From: JAJEFO01 sp965209045
Lineage (GTDB): Bacteria; Pseudomonadota; Alphaproteobacteria; Rhodobacterales; Rhodobacteraceae
DNA: 64,000 nt
Reading direction: 5' to 3'
Assembly: GCA_965209045.1 (NCBI GenBank)
Contig: CBDBPW010000002.1
Location: forward strand, 744,001 to 808,000
Position numbers and translations under genes: made by a program
Notes under the pieces: generated by a model
The model's input: only the letters and a program-made list of their open reading frames with translations
What the model was told of the DNA's origin: nothing
Databases searched by the model: none
Part shown: positions 17,771-25,509 of the stretch, piece after piece
Layout: every line of letters begins with the position of its first letter
Numbering within the stretch: position 1 is the first letter of the stretch

Positions 17771-17901
17771 GCCAACACTATTCCAAGTCCGGCCCACTGG
17801 GCCGGGTTACCTGTTGAATAAGCCTAACCCGGTGCGGGGTAGCTCCCCACGCCTTGGCGAATAGGCAGGATTCACTTCCCTTGGACTTGGAAAGTGTTGG
17901 C
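17771..17901 (+). other. 131-nt multibranched inverted repeat upstream of the lipoprotein gene
   Basis: The outer arms 17771-17790 (GCCAACACTA...) and 17883-17901 pair over 19 bp with a single bulged base. Inside are three hairpins in a row: CCGGCCC-ACT-GGGCCGG (17789-17805), GGGTTA/TAACCC (17804-17809/17825-17830) and GGTGCGGGG-TAGCT-CCCCACGCC (17831-17853, one mismatch). It ends 47 nt before the lipoprotein ATG. It could be a structured leader RNA, a small palindromic mobile element, or a folded single-stranded DNA site used during transfer. No known RNA family was recognised. Confidence 0.65.
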
Positions 17902-17948
17902 AACGGCCCGGCACCCGCCGCGCCGTGTGACAACAACGGAGTAGTCCA

Positions 17949-18872
17949 ATGACAAGATACGGAACACTTGCCGCGACCGTTGCGGCAACCGCGATGCTTG
18001 CAGGCTGCGGAGGCGGCGGCGGTGGCGAAACCGGCACCACGAAACCGCCCAAGGCTGCCGACCCGGCCAAGACTTTGGCACAGGTCTATAACGACGGAAA
18101 GATCTTGAACGCGACACACACCACGGCCGCTAGAATAGACACCAGAAACGGGACTGTCGAGGGGGAGAAATGGTCCGAATTCTCAGTACAAGGGCAAAGC
18201 GCAACCAACGACTTTTGGCTTACACTTGAAGGTTTTACGAACACGTTCACTGACGAAGAGCGTTCGGAAGATTGGATATGGCAATGGGAATCAATGGACG
18301 ATCCCGGCATGTATTTTGAGTGCTGGACATGTCCTGATGCCACCTGGCTATGGGCCACTCATGCCGGACGACGTATCGCTGCAAGCACCAACCAGTTTAC
18401 GAACGGCTTTGCGATAATCGGACTGCCAACTGCAAACTTTGACAACGTGCCCGTCAGAGCCACCTACCAAAGTGTCCGAGGATCACAGGGACGCTTTGGC
18501 GCAATTCTGTACATGAGGCCCGCAGAAAACTACGACATAGAAGACAGAGAAGTCTACTTTGGAGACACCGCACTGGTCGCAGACTTCACGAACCAGACCC
18601 TTTCCGGCAGGTTGTTCAACTTCGAGGACGAAAACGGCGAACTTTGGAGCGCATTTGAGCTCGAAATGCCGGAAACCACCTTCAACACAGAAGGCTTCTC
18701 CGACCACTTCGACGTTTCCGGCGTGCGATCTGGCGTGTCATCGCTCGCCTACGAAGGCTCATTCTACGGGCCTGAGGCCCAGGAGATCGGAGGCGTCATA
18801 TCGGGAACAGTCGTCGGGGGCGACAACAGCACCATATTTTTGACGACGGGCATGTTCGCTGGCACCCAATAG
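17949..18872 (+). CDS. Transferrin-binding-protein-B-like lipoprotein
   Basis: A 307-residue predicted lipoprotein. The signal ends in a lipobox MLAGC with C20 as the lipidated cysteine, followed by a glycine run. The C-terminal part carries SLAYEGSFYGPEAQEIGG, the hallmark of the TbpB-type beta-barrel (Slam-exported surface lipoproteins and related bacterial proteins). CGGAG lies 7 nt before the ATG. It probably sits in the outer membrane and may bind a host or environmental ligand; the ligand is unknown and no partner receptor is nearby. GC content is lower than in the neighbouring relaxase, suggesting separate acquisition. Confidence 0.75.
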   Translation: MTRYGTLAATVAATAMLAGCGGGGGGETGTTKPPKAADPAKTLAQVYNDGKILNATHTTAARIDTRNGTVEGEKWSEFSVQGQSATNDFWLTLEGFTNTFTDEERSEDWIWQWESMDDPGMYFECWTCPDATWLWATHAGRRIAASTNQFTNGFAIIGLPTANFDNVPVRATYQSVRGSQGRFGAILYMRPAENYDIEDREVYFGDTALVADFTNQTLSGRLFNFEDENGELWSAFELEMPETTFNTEGFSDHFDVSGVRSGVSSLAYEGSFYGPEAQEIGGVISGTVVGGDNSTIFLTTGMFAGTQ

Positions 18873-18895
18873 CCCCGCTCCCCGGCCAGACAGCG

Positions 18896-18928
18896 CCGGG
18901 AATGGCTTCCGAAAAGCCGAATGCCCGG
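18896..18928. terminator. Stem-loop between convergent genes, possible bidirectional terminator
   Basis: An outer stem CCGGG/CCCGG (18896-18900/18924-18928) encloses an inner stem GGCTT/AAGCC (18904-18908/18914-18918). It lies 23 nt after the lipoprotein stop and before the convergent small gene ending at 19008. There is no clear T-tract, so termination efficiency is uncertain. Confidence 0.35.
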
Positions 18929-19007
18929 AACGTCCAGGAAAGGCTGGCAAATTCCAGAAGCATCGCAATTTGTTGGTTTTTCTGTAAACGGGCCAGAGTC
19001 AGGCTAA

Positions 19008-19304
19008 TCAACCTTTCGGCTGATGGCAGTCTGCAGTGAACCTGACTTCCGCGTCAAAATGCTTGGCGCAGAAGGATGTGGCGTGCCCCGCATCATTGGG
19101 CTTCAATTCAACGTCGTCACATGGCGTGTGGGGAGCCCCCTTGCATTCTTCGAGAAGTTTCTTGGAAAGCCCTTGGTCTTTGTGAGCCAAGAGCTTAAGG
19201 ACTCGCTTCACGTCGTCTTCGGACTGGAACCAAGAAGTTTCGGTCTTCCGGTGGTTGTCCTTCCAATATGTGATGGTCCATTGCGATTCATTGGCCGGGT
19301 GCAT
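19008..19304 (-). CDS. Hypothetical small protein (98 aa)
   Basis: The product begins MHPANESQWTITYWKDNHRK and contains four cysteines with several histidines in its C-terminal half (CKGAPHTPC, SFCAKHF, TADCHQ), which might bind a metal. No family is recognised. ATG 19304 is preferred because GGAG lies 8 nt upstream; an in-frame ATG at 19355 lacks a site. Composition looks like a real protein. It converges with the lipoprotein gene. Confidence 0.5.
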   Translation of the reverse strand: MHPANESQWTITYWKDNHRKTETSWFQSEDDVKRVLKLLAHKDQGLSKKLLEECKGAPHTPCDDVELKPNDAGHATSFCAKHFDAEVRFTADCHQPKG

Positions 19305-19450
19305 TTGGCTTTCTCCTCTTTCGGCTTCAAATTTGCCAAGTGCCGCTTGCCCCAAGTTCAGGGGAGGGGCAAGGTCTCATCCTCCAGCCCCGGCTATGTC
19401 TGTGCATGAGCCAATGTTCCCGCATTCCTTCGCCGCGCCCGCCCGTGTCT

Positions 19451-19497
19451 GGCACTCCCCACACTGACCGCTTGCGAGTCAGAGTGGGGGTTGTGCC
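19451..19497. other. Long imperfect hairpin
   Basis: Arms GGCAC-T-CCCCAC-A-CTGAC (19451-19468) and GTCAG-A-GTGGGG-GTT-GTGCC (19478-19497) form a 16-bp interrupted stem around a 9-nt loop. TTTG follows on the plus strand. It could terminate transcription leaving the 19304 region or be part of an unannotated RNA. Confidence 0.5.
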
Positions 19498-19795
19498 TTT
19501 GCGGGTACGGGCGCAAGGCTAGCCTGCTTCAACTGATCCGTCTTTCGGCGCACCCATGCTTACCCGTCCTTGCCTGCGGCCATTGGAGGAAAGCCTCAAG
19601 CACCAACGCTCTTGCCTTTTGAGATAGTCCTGCAAGCCCTGTCTGTCTTGCGATCGTTGTCGTCGGCCCGTCGCGCTCGCGGCAAATATGTCACACATTA
19701 GGTCAGCATGCCTGCCCCAACCCGTCAAGGAAGCCGAAATGGAAATTTGATGGCCGAAGCGCTATACTGGTGCTCAGGGAGACGCGAACCCTGGA

Positions 19796-20020
19796 GTGAA
19801 CAAGCAAGTGGCAAGATCAAGAAATTGGGAAAGAGCAAACCAGCGTGAGCGCAACAGAAACAAGAACAAGACCGAAGCGGTAGACTGGCCCAGGAGAACG
19901 GAAGGGAGGACGCTTGGCCTTGACGCCTTGATGGAAAACAAGGCGAGGCGTAACGCGATACTTGCCGGTCTGCCAAAGCCGCCGTGGGAAGAGACGAACA
20001 TGGCGTCACGCCGCATATGA
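19796..20020 (+). CDS. Possible small basic protein (74 aa), weak candidate
   Basis: A GTG-started frame encodes a lysine-, arginine- and asparagine-rich peptide (RSRNWERANQRERNRNKNK, later MENKARRNAILAGLPKPPWE). The composition is more protein-like than the surrounding frames, but only CTGGA is seen near the start and no family is recognised. It may be a remnant or non-coding. Confidence 0.22.
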   Translation: MNKQVARSRNWERANQRERNRNKNKTEAVDWPRRTEGRTLGLDALMENKARRNAILAGLPKPPWEETNMASRRI

Positions 20021-20216
20021 CTGGCGTGGTAAAGACAAGGGAAGGATTTGGATCCCCAACACTTTTGTCAATTCGCCTTGGATCGTGGTCTCGAAAAATG
20101 AGCGGCGAATTCCCCGGGCATCGGAGAGCGGCAAGGGCATGAAGTGATGGTGGGGTCTCTTGGCGGCCATCTGCCGGCAAGTTCCGGCGGGATTCCACAG
20201 CCTTCAGTCTTACGTG

Positions 20217-20237
20217 GTCTTGCGTCTTGAGTCTTGC
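20217..20237 (+). repeat. Three tandem heptamers GTCTTGN
   Basis: GTCTTGC, GTCTTGA and GTCTTGC follow one another directly, with a related GTCTTAC slightly upstream. They lie about 60-80 nt before the gene starting at 20300. They may be protein binding sites or simple sequence. Confidence 0.4.
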
Positions 20238-20299
20238 AAGCTTCATTGCCCTCACCTATGCCCCAGTCTATTCTTGGGGACATAGCCAAAGAGGTGGGC

Positions 20300-20800
20300 A
20301 TGCACACGCATTTGCTGAAGGGTGCGGATCGGGTCGGAGGATGGCGCAATCACTTCAAGCGAACCGAGCGTTGGCAGCGACGTGCTGCCATTGCGCTGGA
20401 AGACATGCCGTATACGAAGTTTCATGATGCTTTAGATTTCGCTTTAGCCTACTTCGTCTGGGCTCACTCGCTGAGAGAATGGCTCTTGAAAGATGGAGTG
20501 GTGACGAGACAAGAGTTGGATTGCCGCCTTGAAGAGGAAGACACTTGGCCCATTGTCAAGGACTTAGCCAACAGATCCCGGCACTTCGTCATTGACAGAA
20601 GCCCTACCGACGCGGAATGGTCGATGTCACAAGAGTACAGTTCCTTCTCAGCCCGCTTCGAAGGGCGCGAAAGAGTGCATGCGAATCTTTACTATGGTGG
20701 ACAGAAGCATCGCCTGATTGGCGTCGTCGCGTCATCAGGGGCAATGTGGCGACGCGTTCTGGTCGCGGTCGGGATGGACGTAGATTCCATAACCAATTGA
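20300..20800 (+). CDS. Hypothetical protein (166 aa)
   Basis: A protein-like frame starting MHTHLLKGADRVGGWRNHFK. The middle (DALDFALAYFVWAHSLREWL, then IVKDLANRSRHFVI) resembles a helical pattern seen in uncharacterised proteins with a DxANxxKH-type motif; this is a loose resemblance only. ATG 20300 is favoured because AGAGG lies 5 nt upstream; frames extend back to 20234. It converges with hsdR, ending 90 bp from the hsdR stop, and may belong to the same defence-rich part of the element. No function can be assigned. Confidence 0.55.
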   Translation: MHTHLLKGADRVGGWRNHFKRTERWQRRAAIALEDMPYTKFHDALDFALAYFVWAHSLREWLLKDGVVTRQELDCRLEEEDTWPIVKDLANRSRHFVIDRSPTDAEWSMSQEYSSFSARFEGRERVHANLYYGGQKHRLIGVVASSGAMWRRVLVAVGMDVDSITN

Positions 20801-20890
20801 CTGGATCAACGAGAGTGGCTGTGACGTCGCGTTCGCGAAGGTGGCCCGCAGTCACCGAACAGCCGTAGCAGGGAGACGAAACGGTAGAGG

Positions 20891-23881
20891 TCAGGCGGCC
20901 TCCCGTGCCTCCCGCAAGGCGCGGTTGAAGAAATGGCGCGTTGCCTTGTCACGCGCTTCCGGATCGGAAAGCACGATGTTCCGCATCTCGTTGTCCCGCT
21001 GGAACATGCGGATCGCGCCCTGGAAGAACGCGTCCGCGAATGCCGAATACACCACGTCCGGAGGGTTTTTGCGCAGCATTTCGGACAGGTCGTCGTCGAG
21101 AATGTCCTGCTTGACCTGCTCGAAGCGGATCATGTCGGCCTCGGAAAACCGGGTGCCGTGACGGTCGTTGAATGCCCGCACGAGCTCGGATAGCTCCTTC
21201 TTCTCGTCCTCGGTGTAGGGCTTCGCGCCAAATGCGCTGATGGCCGCAATATTTTCGGTGTCGCCAGCTGACAGGGAGGCACTCCCTTCCTCCTTCTTGT
21301 CCACCCTGAACGCCTGAAGGCTGAGCATCTCCTCCGTGACCTCGATCTCGGGCGGAAGCTCGCGGTTCGGCAGCAGGCGGGAAAGCCAGCTGCCATAGCA
21401 TGCCAGCTTCTCAAGGCTCGTGTCTTCGAGCGAGACGACCTGCGCGATGAAGGCGTAGAAGCGATTGAAGCTCCTCAGGAGCTGGCGGAACTCTTCCTGC
21501 CGTCCCGCGTCGTCGTCGGCCTCGAAGCGGATGACGGCCTCCCGTACGAGTCCTTCGAGGCGTGGTCTGTCCGATGCGCCGAGCGGTCCCTTGAACCAGG
21601 TCTGCGCGAAACGCTCGATCTCGTCCTTGTCGAGATAGCCGAACTTGAAGAGCCGCCCTTCCAAGTCATAGACTTGGTTGGGATCGGACATCGCCTCGAC
21701 GGCGGTGGCCTCGTGGTACGGCCGGAAGGCTTCCTGGATTTCCTCGACCGAATTCTGAAAGTCGAGGATGAAGGTGCGTTCTTTGCCGGCCCGCGTCCTG
21801 TTGAGCCGGGAGAGCGTCTGCACCGCCTGGAGGCCTGAGAGCTTGCGGTCGACATACATGGCGCAAAGCTTGGGCTGGTCGAACCCCGTCTGGTATTTCT
21901 CGGCCACGATCAGGATGTGATAGGTGTCGGGGTAAGGCGTCCCGTCAGGCTTGACGCCGTCGAAGCGGCCTGGAAGCTCGGTCGCGGAAAATCCGTTCAG
22001 GTCCGCCTCGGTGGTCGCCTCGCCGTTCACATCAAGTTCGCCCGAGAAAGCGACAAGTGCATTCAGGTCGTCATAGCCTTGGTCCTTGAAGTAGTTCGTC
22101 ACGCCAGAGAAGTACTTGCGCGCGTGTTCGCGGCTCTGGGTGACGATCATCGCCTTCGCCTCACCGTCCAGCTCGCCCATGACGTGGCGGCGGAAGTGCT
22201 CGACGATGATCTCCACCTTCTGGCCGATGGCGGTAGCGTGCAGGCTGGCGTAACGGGCAACCTCGCGTTGCCCTCTCCGCTTGTACAGCTCGGGATCGTC
22301 CACGATAGCCTTTTCCAGCTGATAGTAGGCGTTGTAGGTCATGCAGTTCTGCAGCACGTCGAGAATGAACCTCTCCTCGATGGCCTGCCGCATGGAGTAG
22401 AGGTGGAACGGACGGGGAAGGCCGTCCTCGCCCTTCTCGCCGAAGCGCTCCAGGGTGACGTTGCGCGGCGTGGCCGTGAATGCAATGAAGCTGATGTTCG
22501 CCTGCGGACCGCGTGCTTTCTGGTACTCGGCGATCAGGTCCTCCACGTCCTCGCTTGAGCTGGCCTCGCGCGTCAGCGCGTCCGTCATGGCCTGGGCGCT
22601 CTTGCCCGACTGGGACGAGTGCGCCTCGTCCACGACGACGGCAAACGTGCGGTGTCCCTGACCCGAAAGCTCGGCCAGGTGATCTGTCGAGAACTTCTGG
22701 ATTGTGGTGACGATGATCCGTGCGCCGCTGGCGATGGCGTTCTTCAGCTGGCGCGATGTGCCGTCGATCTTCCTCACGACGCCGGCCGTCTGCTCGAACT
22801 GCGTCACCGTGCTTTGAAGCTGCCTGTCGAGCACGACGCGGTCGGTCACGATGATCGCGGCATTGAAGACCGGCCTGTCGGCGGCGTCATGCAGGTTGAT
22901 CGCATGGTGCGCCAGCCAGCCGATCGTGTTCGACTTGCCCGATCCCGCCGAATGCTGGATCAGGTAGTTGGAGCCGGTGCCATGCTCCCTAGCATGGGCC
23001 ATGATCCTGCGCACCGCATCGAGCTGCTGGAAGCGCGGGAAGATCATAGTCTCGTCCTTGCCCCTGACGTCCAGGTGCATGAACTGCCCGATGACGTCGA
23101 TGAGAACCGAACGGGACAGGATTGCCTCGCCCCACGAGCCTGCCTTGTAGAGGTAGGCAATCCGGTGCTCGCCCTGGACGTCCGCGTTTCCCGCTCCCCC
23201 GTCCCGCCCGCGGTTGAACGGCAGGAAACGCGTCTTCCCGTTCATGAGCCGCGTCGTCATCGAGACGTTGTCCTCATCGAGCGCGAAGTGAACGAGCGCG
23301 CCGCGCTTGAAGGTCAGAAGCGGCTCGCCTGCGTGAGAGCGGTCGGTGCGATACTGTTTCTCGGCATGCCGGAAGGTCGTGCCCGTCAGGAGGTTCTTGA
23401 CCTCCATCGTCGCGACGGGCAGGCCGTTCAGGAAGAGCACCACGTCAATCCGGTTGCCGTGTTTCGTGCTGTATTCAACCTCCTTCATGAACGAGAGGAT
23501 GTTGGCCTTGTATTCCGCGACGCGCTTGGGCTCCAGCCCGCTGGCCGGGCGGAAATGGCAGAGCGAGAACCTGATGCCGGGCACGATCTTCATGCCCTGG
23601 CGCAGCACGTCAAGCAGGCCGCGACCCTTCAATGCCCTTTCCAGCTGCTTGAAGAAAGTGTCCTCTGCGGAGGTCGCGTAATGCTGGGTGAGTCTGTCCC
23701 ACGGATCCGGCTGCGTGTCCTGGACGAAGCGCAGCACGAGCGCCCTGTCCATCGCGAGTGCGCGGTCGTAATCCAACTTCGGATCACGGCGCTCATAGCC
23801 TTCGCCCCTCTCAAGCTCCTCGACGAGACTCTCCTGCAGGATCCTTTCCTTGTGGAGACCGTTAGCGGCGTGTGGCGTCAT
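20891..23881 (-). CDS. hsdR: Type I restriction endonuclease subunit R
   Basis: This 996-residue motor and nuclease subunit of the type I restriction enzyme translocates DNA after target recognition and cuts at a distance. The N-terminal nuclease has the PD-(D/E)xK pattern with D146 and E160-V-K162 (ATMEVKN). The SF2 helicase motor has Walker A HSAGSGKSN, motif II VVVDEAHSS, motif III AFTATP and a late motif around LSRLNRTRAGK. A helical C-terminus completes the subunit. ATG 23881 overlaps the preceding stop (ATGA, 23878-23881) and has GGGGA 9 nt upstream. It is the last gene of a five-gene operon. Confidence 0.94.
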   Translation of the reverse strand: MTPHAANGLHKERILQESLVEELERGEGYERRDPKLDYDRALAMDRALVLRFVQDTQPDPWDRLTQHYATSAEDTFFKQLERALKGRGLLDVLRQGMKIVPGIRFSLCHFRPASGLEPKRVAEYKANILSFMKEVEYSTKHGNRIDVVLFLNGLPVATMEVKNLLTGTTFRHAEKQYRTDRSHAGEPLLTFKRGALVHFALDEDNVSMTTRLMNGKTRFLPFNRGRDGGAGNADVQGEHRIAYLYKAGSWGEAILSRSVLIDVIGQFMHLDVRGKDETMIFPRFQQLDAVRRIMAHAREHGTGSNYLIQHSAGSGKSNTIGWLAHHAINLHDAADRPVFNAAIIVTDRVVLDRQLQSTVTQFEQTAGVVRKIDGTSRQLKNAIASGARIIVTTIQKFSTDHLAELSGQGHRTFAVVVDEAHSSQSGKSAQAMTDALTREASSSEDVEDLIAEYQKARGPQANISFIAFTATPRNVTLERFGEKGEDGLPRPFHLYSMRQAIEERFILDVLQNCMTYNAYYQLEKAIVDDPELYKRRGQREVARYASLHATAIGQKVEIIVEHFRRHVMGELDGEAKAMIVTQSREHARKYFSGVTNYFKDQGYDDLNALVAFSGELDVNGEATTEADLNGFSATELPGRFDGVKPDGTPYPDTYHILIVAEKYQTGFDQPKLCAMYVDRKLSGLQAVQTLSRLNRTRAGKERTFILDFQNSVEEIQEAFRPYHEATAVEAMSDPNQVYDLEGRLFKFGYLDKDEIERFAQTWFKGPLGASDRPRLEGLVREAVIRFEADDDAGRQEEFRQLLRSFNRFYAFIAQVVSLEDTSLEKLACYGSWLSRLLPNRELPPEIEVTEEMLSLQAFRVDKKEEGSASLSAGDTENIAAISAFGAKPYTEDEKKELSELVRAFNDRHGTRFSEADMIRFEQVKQDILDDDLSEMLRKNPPDVVYSAFADAFFQGAIRMFQRDNEMRNIVLSDPEARDKATRHFFNRALREAREAA

Positions 23882-24462
23882 TTCGTGGATGTCCCCTTTC
23901 CGCAGGCGACCATTGCAAAGGTTCCCGTAAGGGCGATTTTCAAGGCCGCCATGACGGATTCCAGATGATGGAGGTCTACGTGAAATTCGCCATCGATCCA
24001 CTGATCCTCTTTGGTCCGCGTGTCGTAATTCGTGCTGTAACGAAACGCGGTGGATTTGGGGTCGACGGCTCCAAGCTCCTTCATCCGCGTGACAATCCAC
24101 TCAGGACAGTCAGCGCCGGACACTTCCCTGATGAAGGCACGGTATTCTTCGGCCAGTGTATCCAGACTGTGCGTCTTGGCTGCGTCCTGCAAGATTGCCT
24201 TGAGAAACAGTTCGATGGAATGCCGGTAGAGGTAGAGAACAGGGTTGGCGACATCGCAATCTGCAACGTCCCTGTTCTTGATACAGTTCACCAGATGGCA
24301 GGCCGCGTCAAAATACTGCTGGCCAATGTGCTGGTACTCGTGGTTGGCCATGCCGCCGACCATGAATCCGAGAGGCTCCGACCATTCGTTTGGGCGCTCA
24401 AGCTCTGCTGTCGGCTTCTCGAACAGAGGGCGGTGCATGTGATCGTCGGTGAAGACCGTCAT
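23878..24462 (-). CDS. HEPN-like helical protein embedded in the type I RM operon
   Basis: The 194-residue product is mostly helical, with a segment VLYLYRHSIELFLKAIL that resembles the core helix of HEPN-type domains. The canonical RNase Rx4-6H motif is not evident, so nuclease activity cannot be claimed. Both ends overlap neighbours by ATGA (24459-24462 with the Mrr-like gene, 23878-23881 with hsdR), so it must be co-translated with the restriction subunits. In the EcoprrI system the HEPN anticodon nuclease PrrC lies at the same place, between hsdS and hsdR; PrrC is larger and has an ATPase part absent here. A guard or toxin role is possible but unproven. Confidence 0.6.
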   Translation of the reverse strand: MTVFTDDHMHRPLFEKPTAELERPNEWSEPLGFMVGGMANHEYQHIGQQYFDAACHLVNCIKNRDVADCDVANPVLYLYRHSIELFLKAILQDAAKTHSLDTLAEEYRAFIREVSGADCPEWIVTRMKELGAVDPKSTAFRYSTNYDTRTKEDQWIDGEFHVDLHHLESVMAALKIALTGTFAMVACGKGTSTK

Positions 24463-25502
24463 GAATTTACGTGTGTGGGGGCCCAGATCTGCTTCAAGGG
24501 CAGCATGGTTCGCGTCTCGTCGGAAAGTTCGCCATAGGTGCGGAACAGCGCCTTCAGAAGGTCCGGCATCTGCCAAAGGCGGAGCTTGAAGAAATTGTTG
24601 TCCAGTTCCTTCTGTGCGGCGGCGTTCACGCCGCCTAAGCTGACCAGGAGCCCTGTCTGCGCCTGCGTGTTCGAAACGGAACCGATCAGGCGCAGCACCA
24701 CGTCATGATTGGCCGCGCCGTCGCCGGACTTCACCTGAACGCAGATGCGGTCCTCACCAAGGCCAAGTGCGCCGCCAGCGGCCAGAATGTCGACGCCGCC
24801 ATCGGGACCAGGCGGCGACACCGTGGTGATGTAACCCTCGACGCGCATGATCTCGGCGACCAGGTCCGCAAGGGCATGGCCTGCGAACTCGGACTTGACC
24901 AGCGAGATGATCTGCTGGTTCGCGATGTCCTCGATGTCGGTCAGGTAGTCTTCGGCCTCGGCCTCGTCATCCACTGGCACGTTCGAGTGCCCAGGCTTCG
25001 TTGCCTGCCCCTGCTTGCCCAGAAGCGAGCCAGGGTCGCGGCCTGTCTCAAGAACAGCTTGCACGCGTTCAAGCGCCGAGTTGCGCTTGATCTGGCAGAT
25101 GGTCATGAACGCCCCGAAGGAGTGTCTCAGGTCTTGCTTGAAGGTGTCGCGGGGCAGAGACTCTCCTTTCCACTGCACGGTGCGGGAGTGCTTGAAGTCG
25201 CTCGAACCGTCGAACCGGTAGCCGCCCGTCACAATCCCTATGGCCACGCCGTTGGTGACCTTGCGTGGCATCACGACCAGGTCGCCATTCTCGATCCTGT
25301 TGACAAACTGGTTGAGCTGGGCGGCGAAATTGCGCAGCCGATTCCTGCCTTCGTCGGGCAGCACATCCAGAAGATGGCCGAGTATTGCGTCACGGCTGTC
25401 GAGCGCGGTCAGGTCCCCGGCTTCCAGGAATCCGGGAAACAGCCTGCCCTGGTCGATGGCCGCGAGTTCCCGCTCTCCGTGCGCGCCGCCCGGACGATCC
25501 AT
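24459..25502 (-). CDS. Mrr-like restriction endonuclease-fold protein embedded in the type I RM operon
   Basis: The product (about 347 residues) has a C-terminal Mrr-type nuclease domain: PGPDGGVDILA supplies the catalytic aspartate and ICVQVKSGDG the QxK pair of the PD-(D/E)xK fold, followed by TQAQTGLLVSLGG. The N-terminal ~190 residues show no recognised domain and may sense a substrate. ATG 25502 is 7 nt after the hsdS stop but lacks a well-spaced ribosome site, so an upstream non-ATG start inside hsdS is possible. The stop overlaps the HEPN-like gene. Mrr proteins usually cut modified DNA, which would complement a methylation-based type I system. Confidence 0.75.
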   Translation of the reverse strand: MDRPGGAHGERELAAIDQGRLFPGFLEAGDLTALDSRDAILGHLLDVLPDEGRNRLRNFAAQLNQFVNRIENGDLVVMPRKVTNGVAIGIVTGGYRFDGSSDFKHSRTVQWKGESLPRDTFKQDLRHSFGAFMTICQIKRNSALERVQAVLETGRDPGSLLGKQGQATKPGHSNVPVDDEAEAEDYLTDIEDIANQQIISLVKSEFAGHALADLVAEIMRVEGYITTVSPPGPDGGVDILAAGGALGLGEDRICVQVKSGDGAANHDVVLRLIGSVSNTQAQTGLLVSLGGVNAAAQKELDNNFFKLRLWQMPDLLKALFRTYGELSDETRTMLPLKQIWAPTHVNS

Positions 25503-25509
25503 AGCTTCG

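Larger units (their letters stand above)
19305..20299. other. Poorly coding stretch within the element
   Basis: About 1 kb with no convincing gene except a weak candidate at 19796-20020. It contains a strong hairpin at 19451-19497 and a short tandem repeat at 20217-20237, described separately. Other open frames have cysteine- and serine-rich compositions typical of wrong frames. Confidence 0.4.

Noticed and set aside
17813..17828. Integron attC core motifs (GTTGAAT and GCCTAAC) inside the structured repeat
   Set aside because: The two core boxes are in the wrong order and spacing for an attC site, and no integrase of the IntI type is present.
19725..20255. A 176-codon minus-strand open frame
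   Set aside because: Cysteine-, serine- and proline-rich translation without domain or ribosome site; overlaps a better plus-strand candidate.
22619..23968. A 449-codon plus-strand open frame opposite hsdR
   Set aside because: Antisense shadow of a well-supported helicase/nuclease gene with full family motifs.
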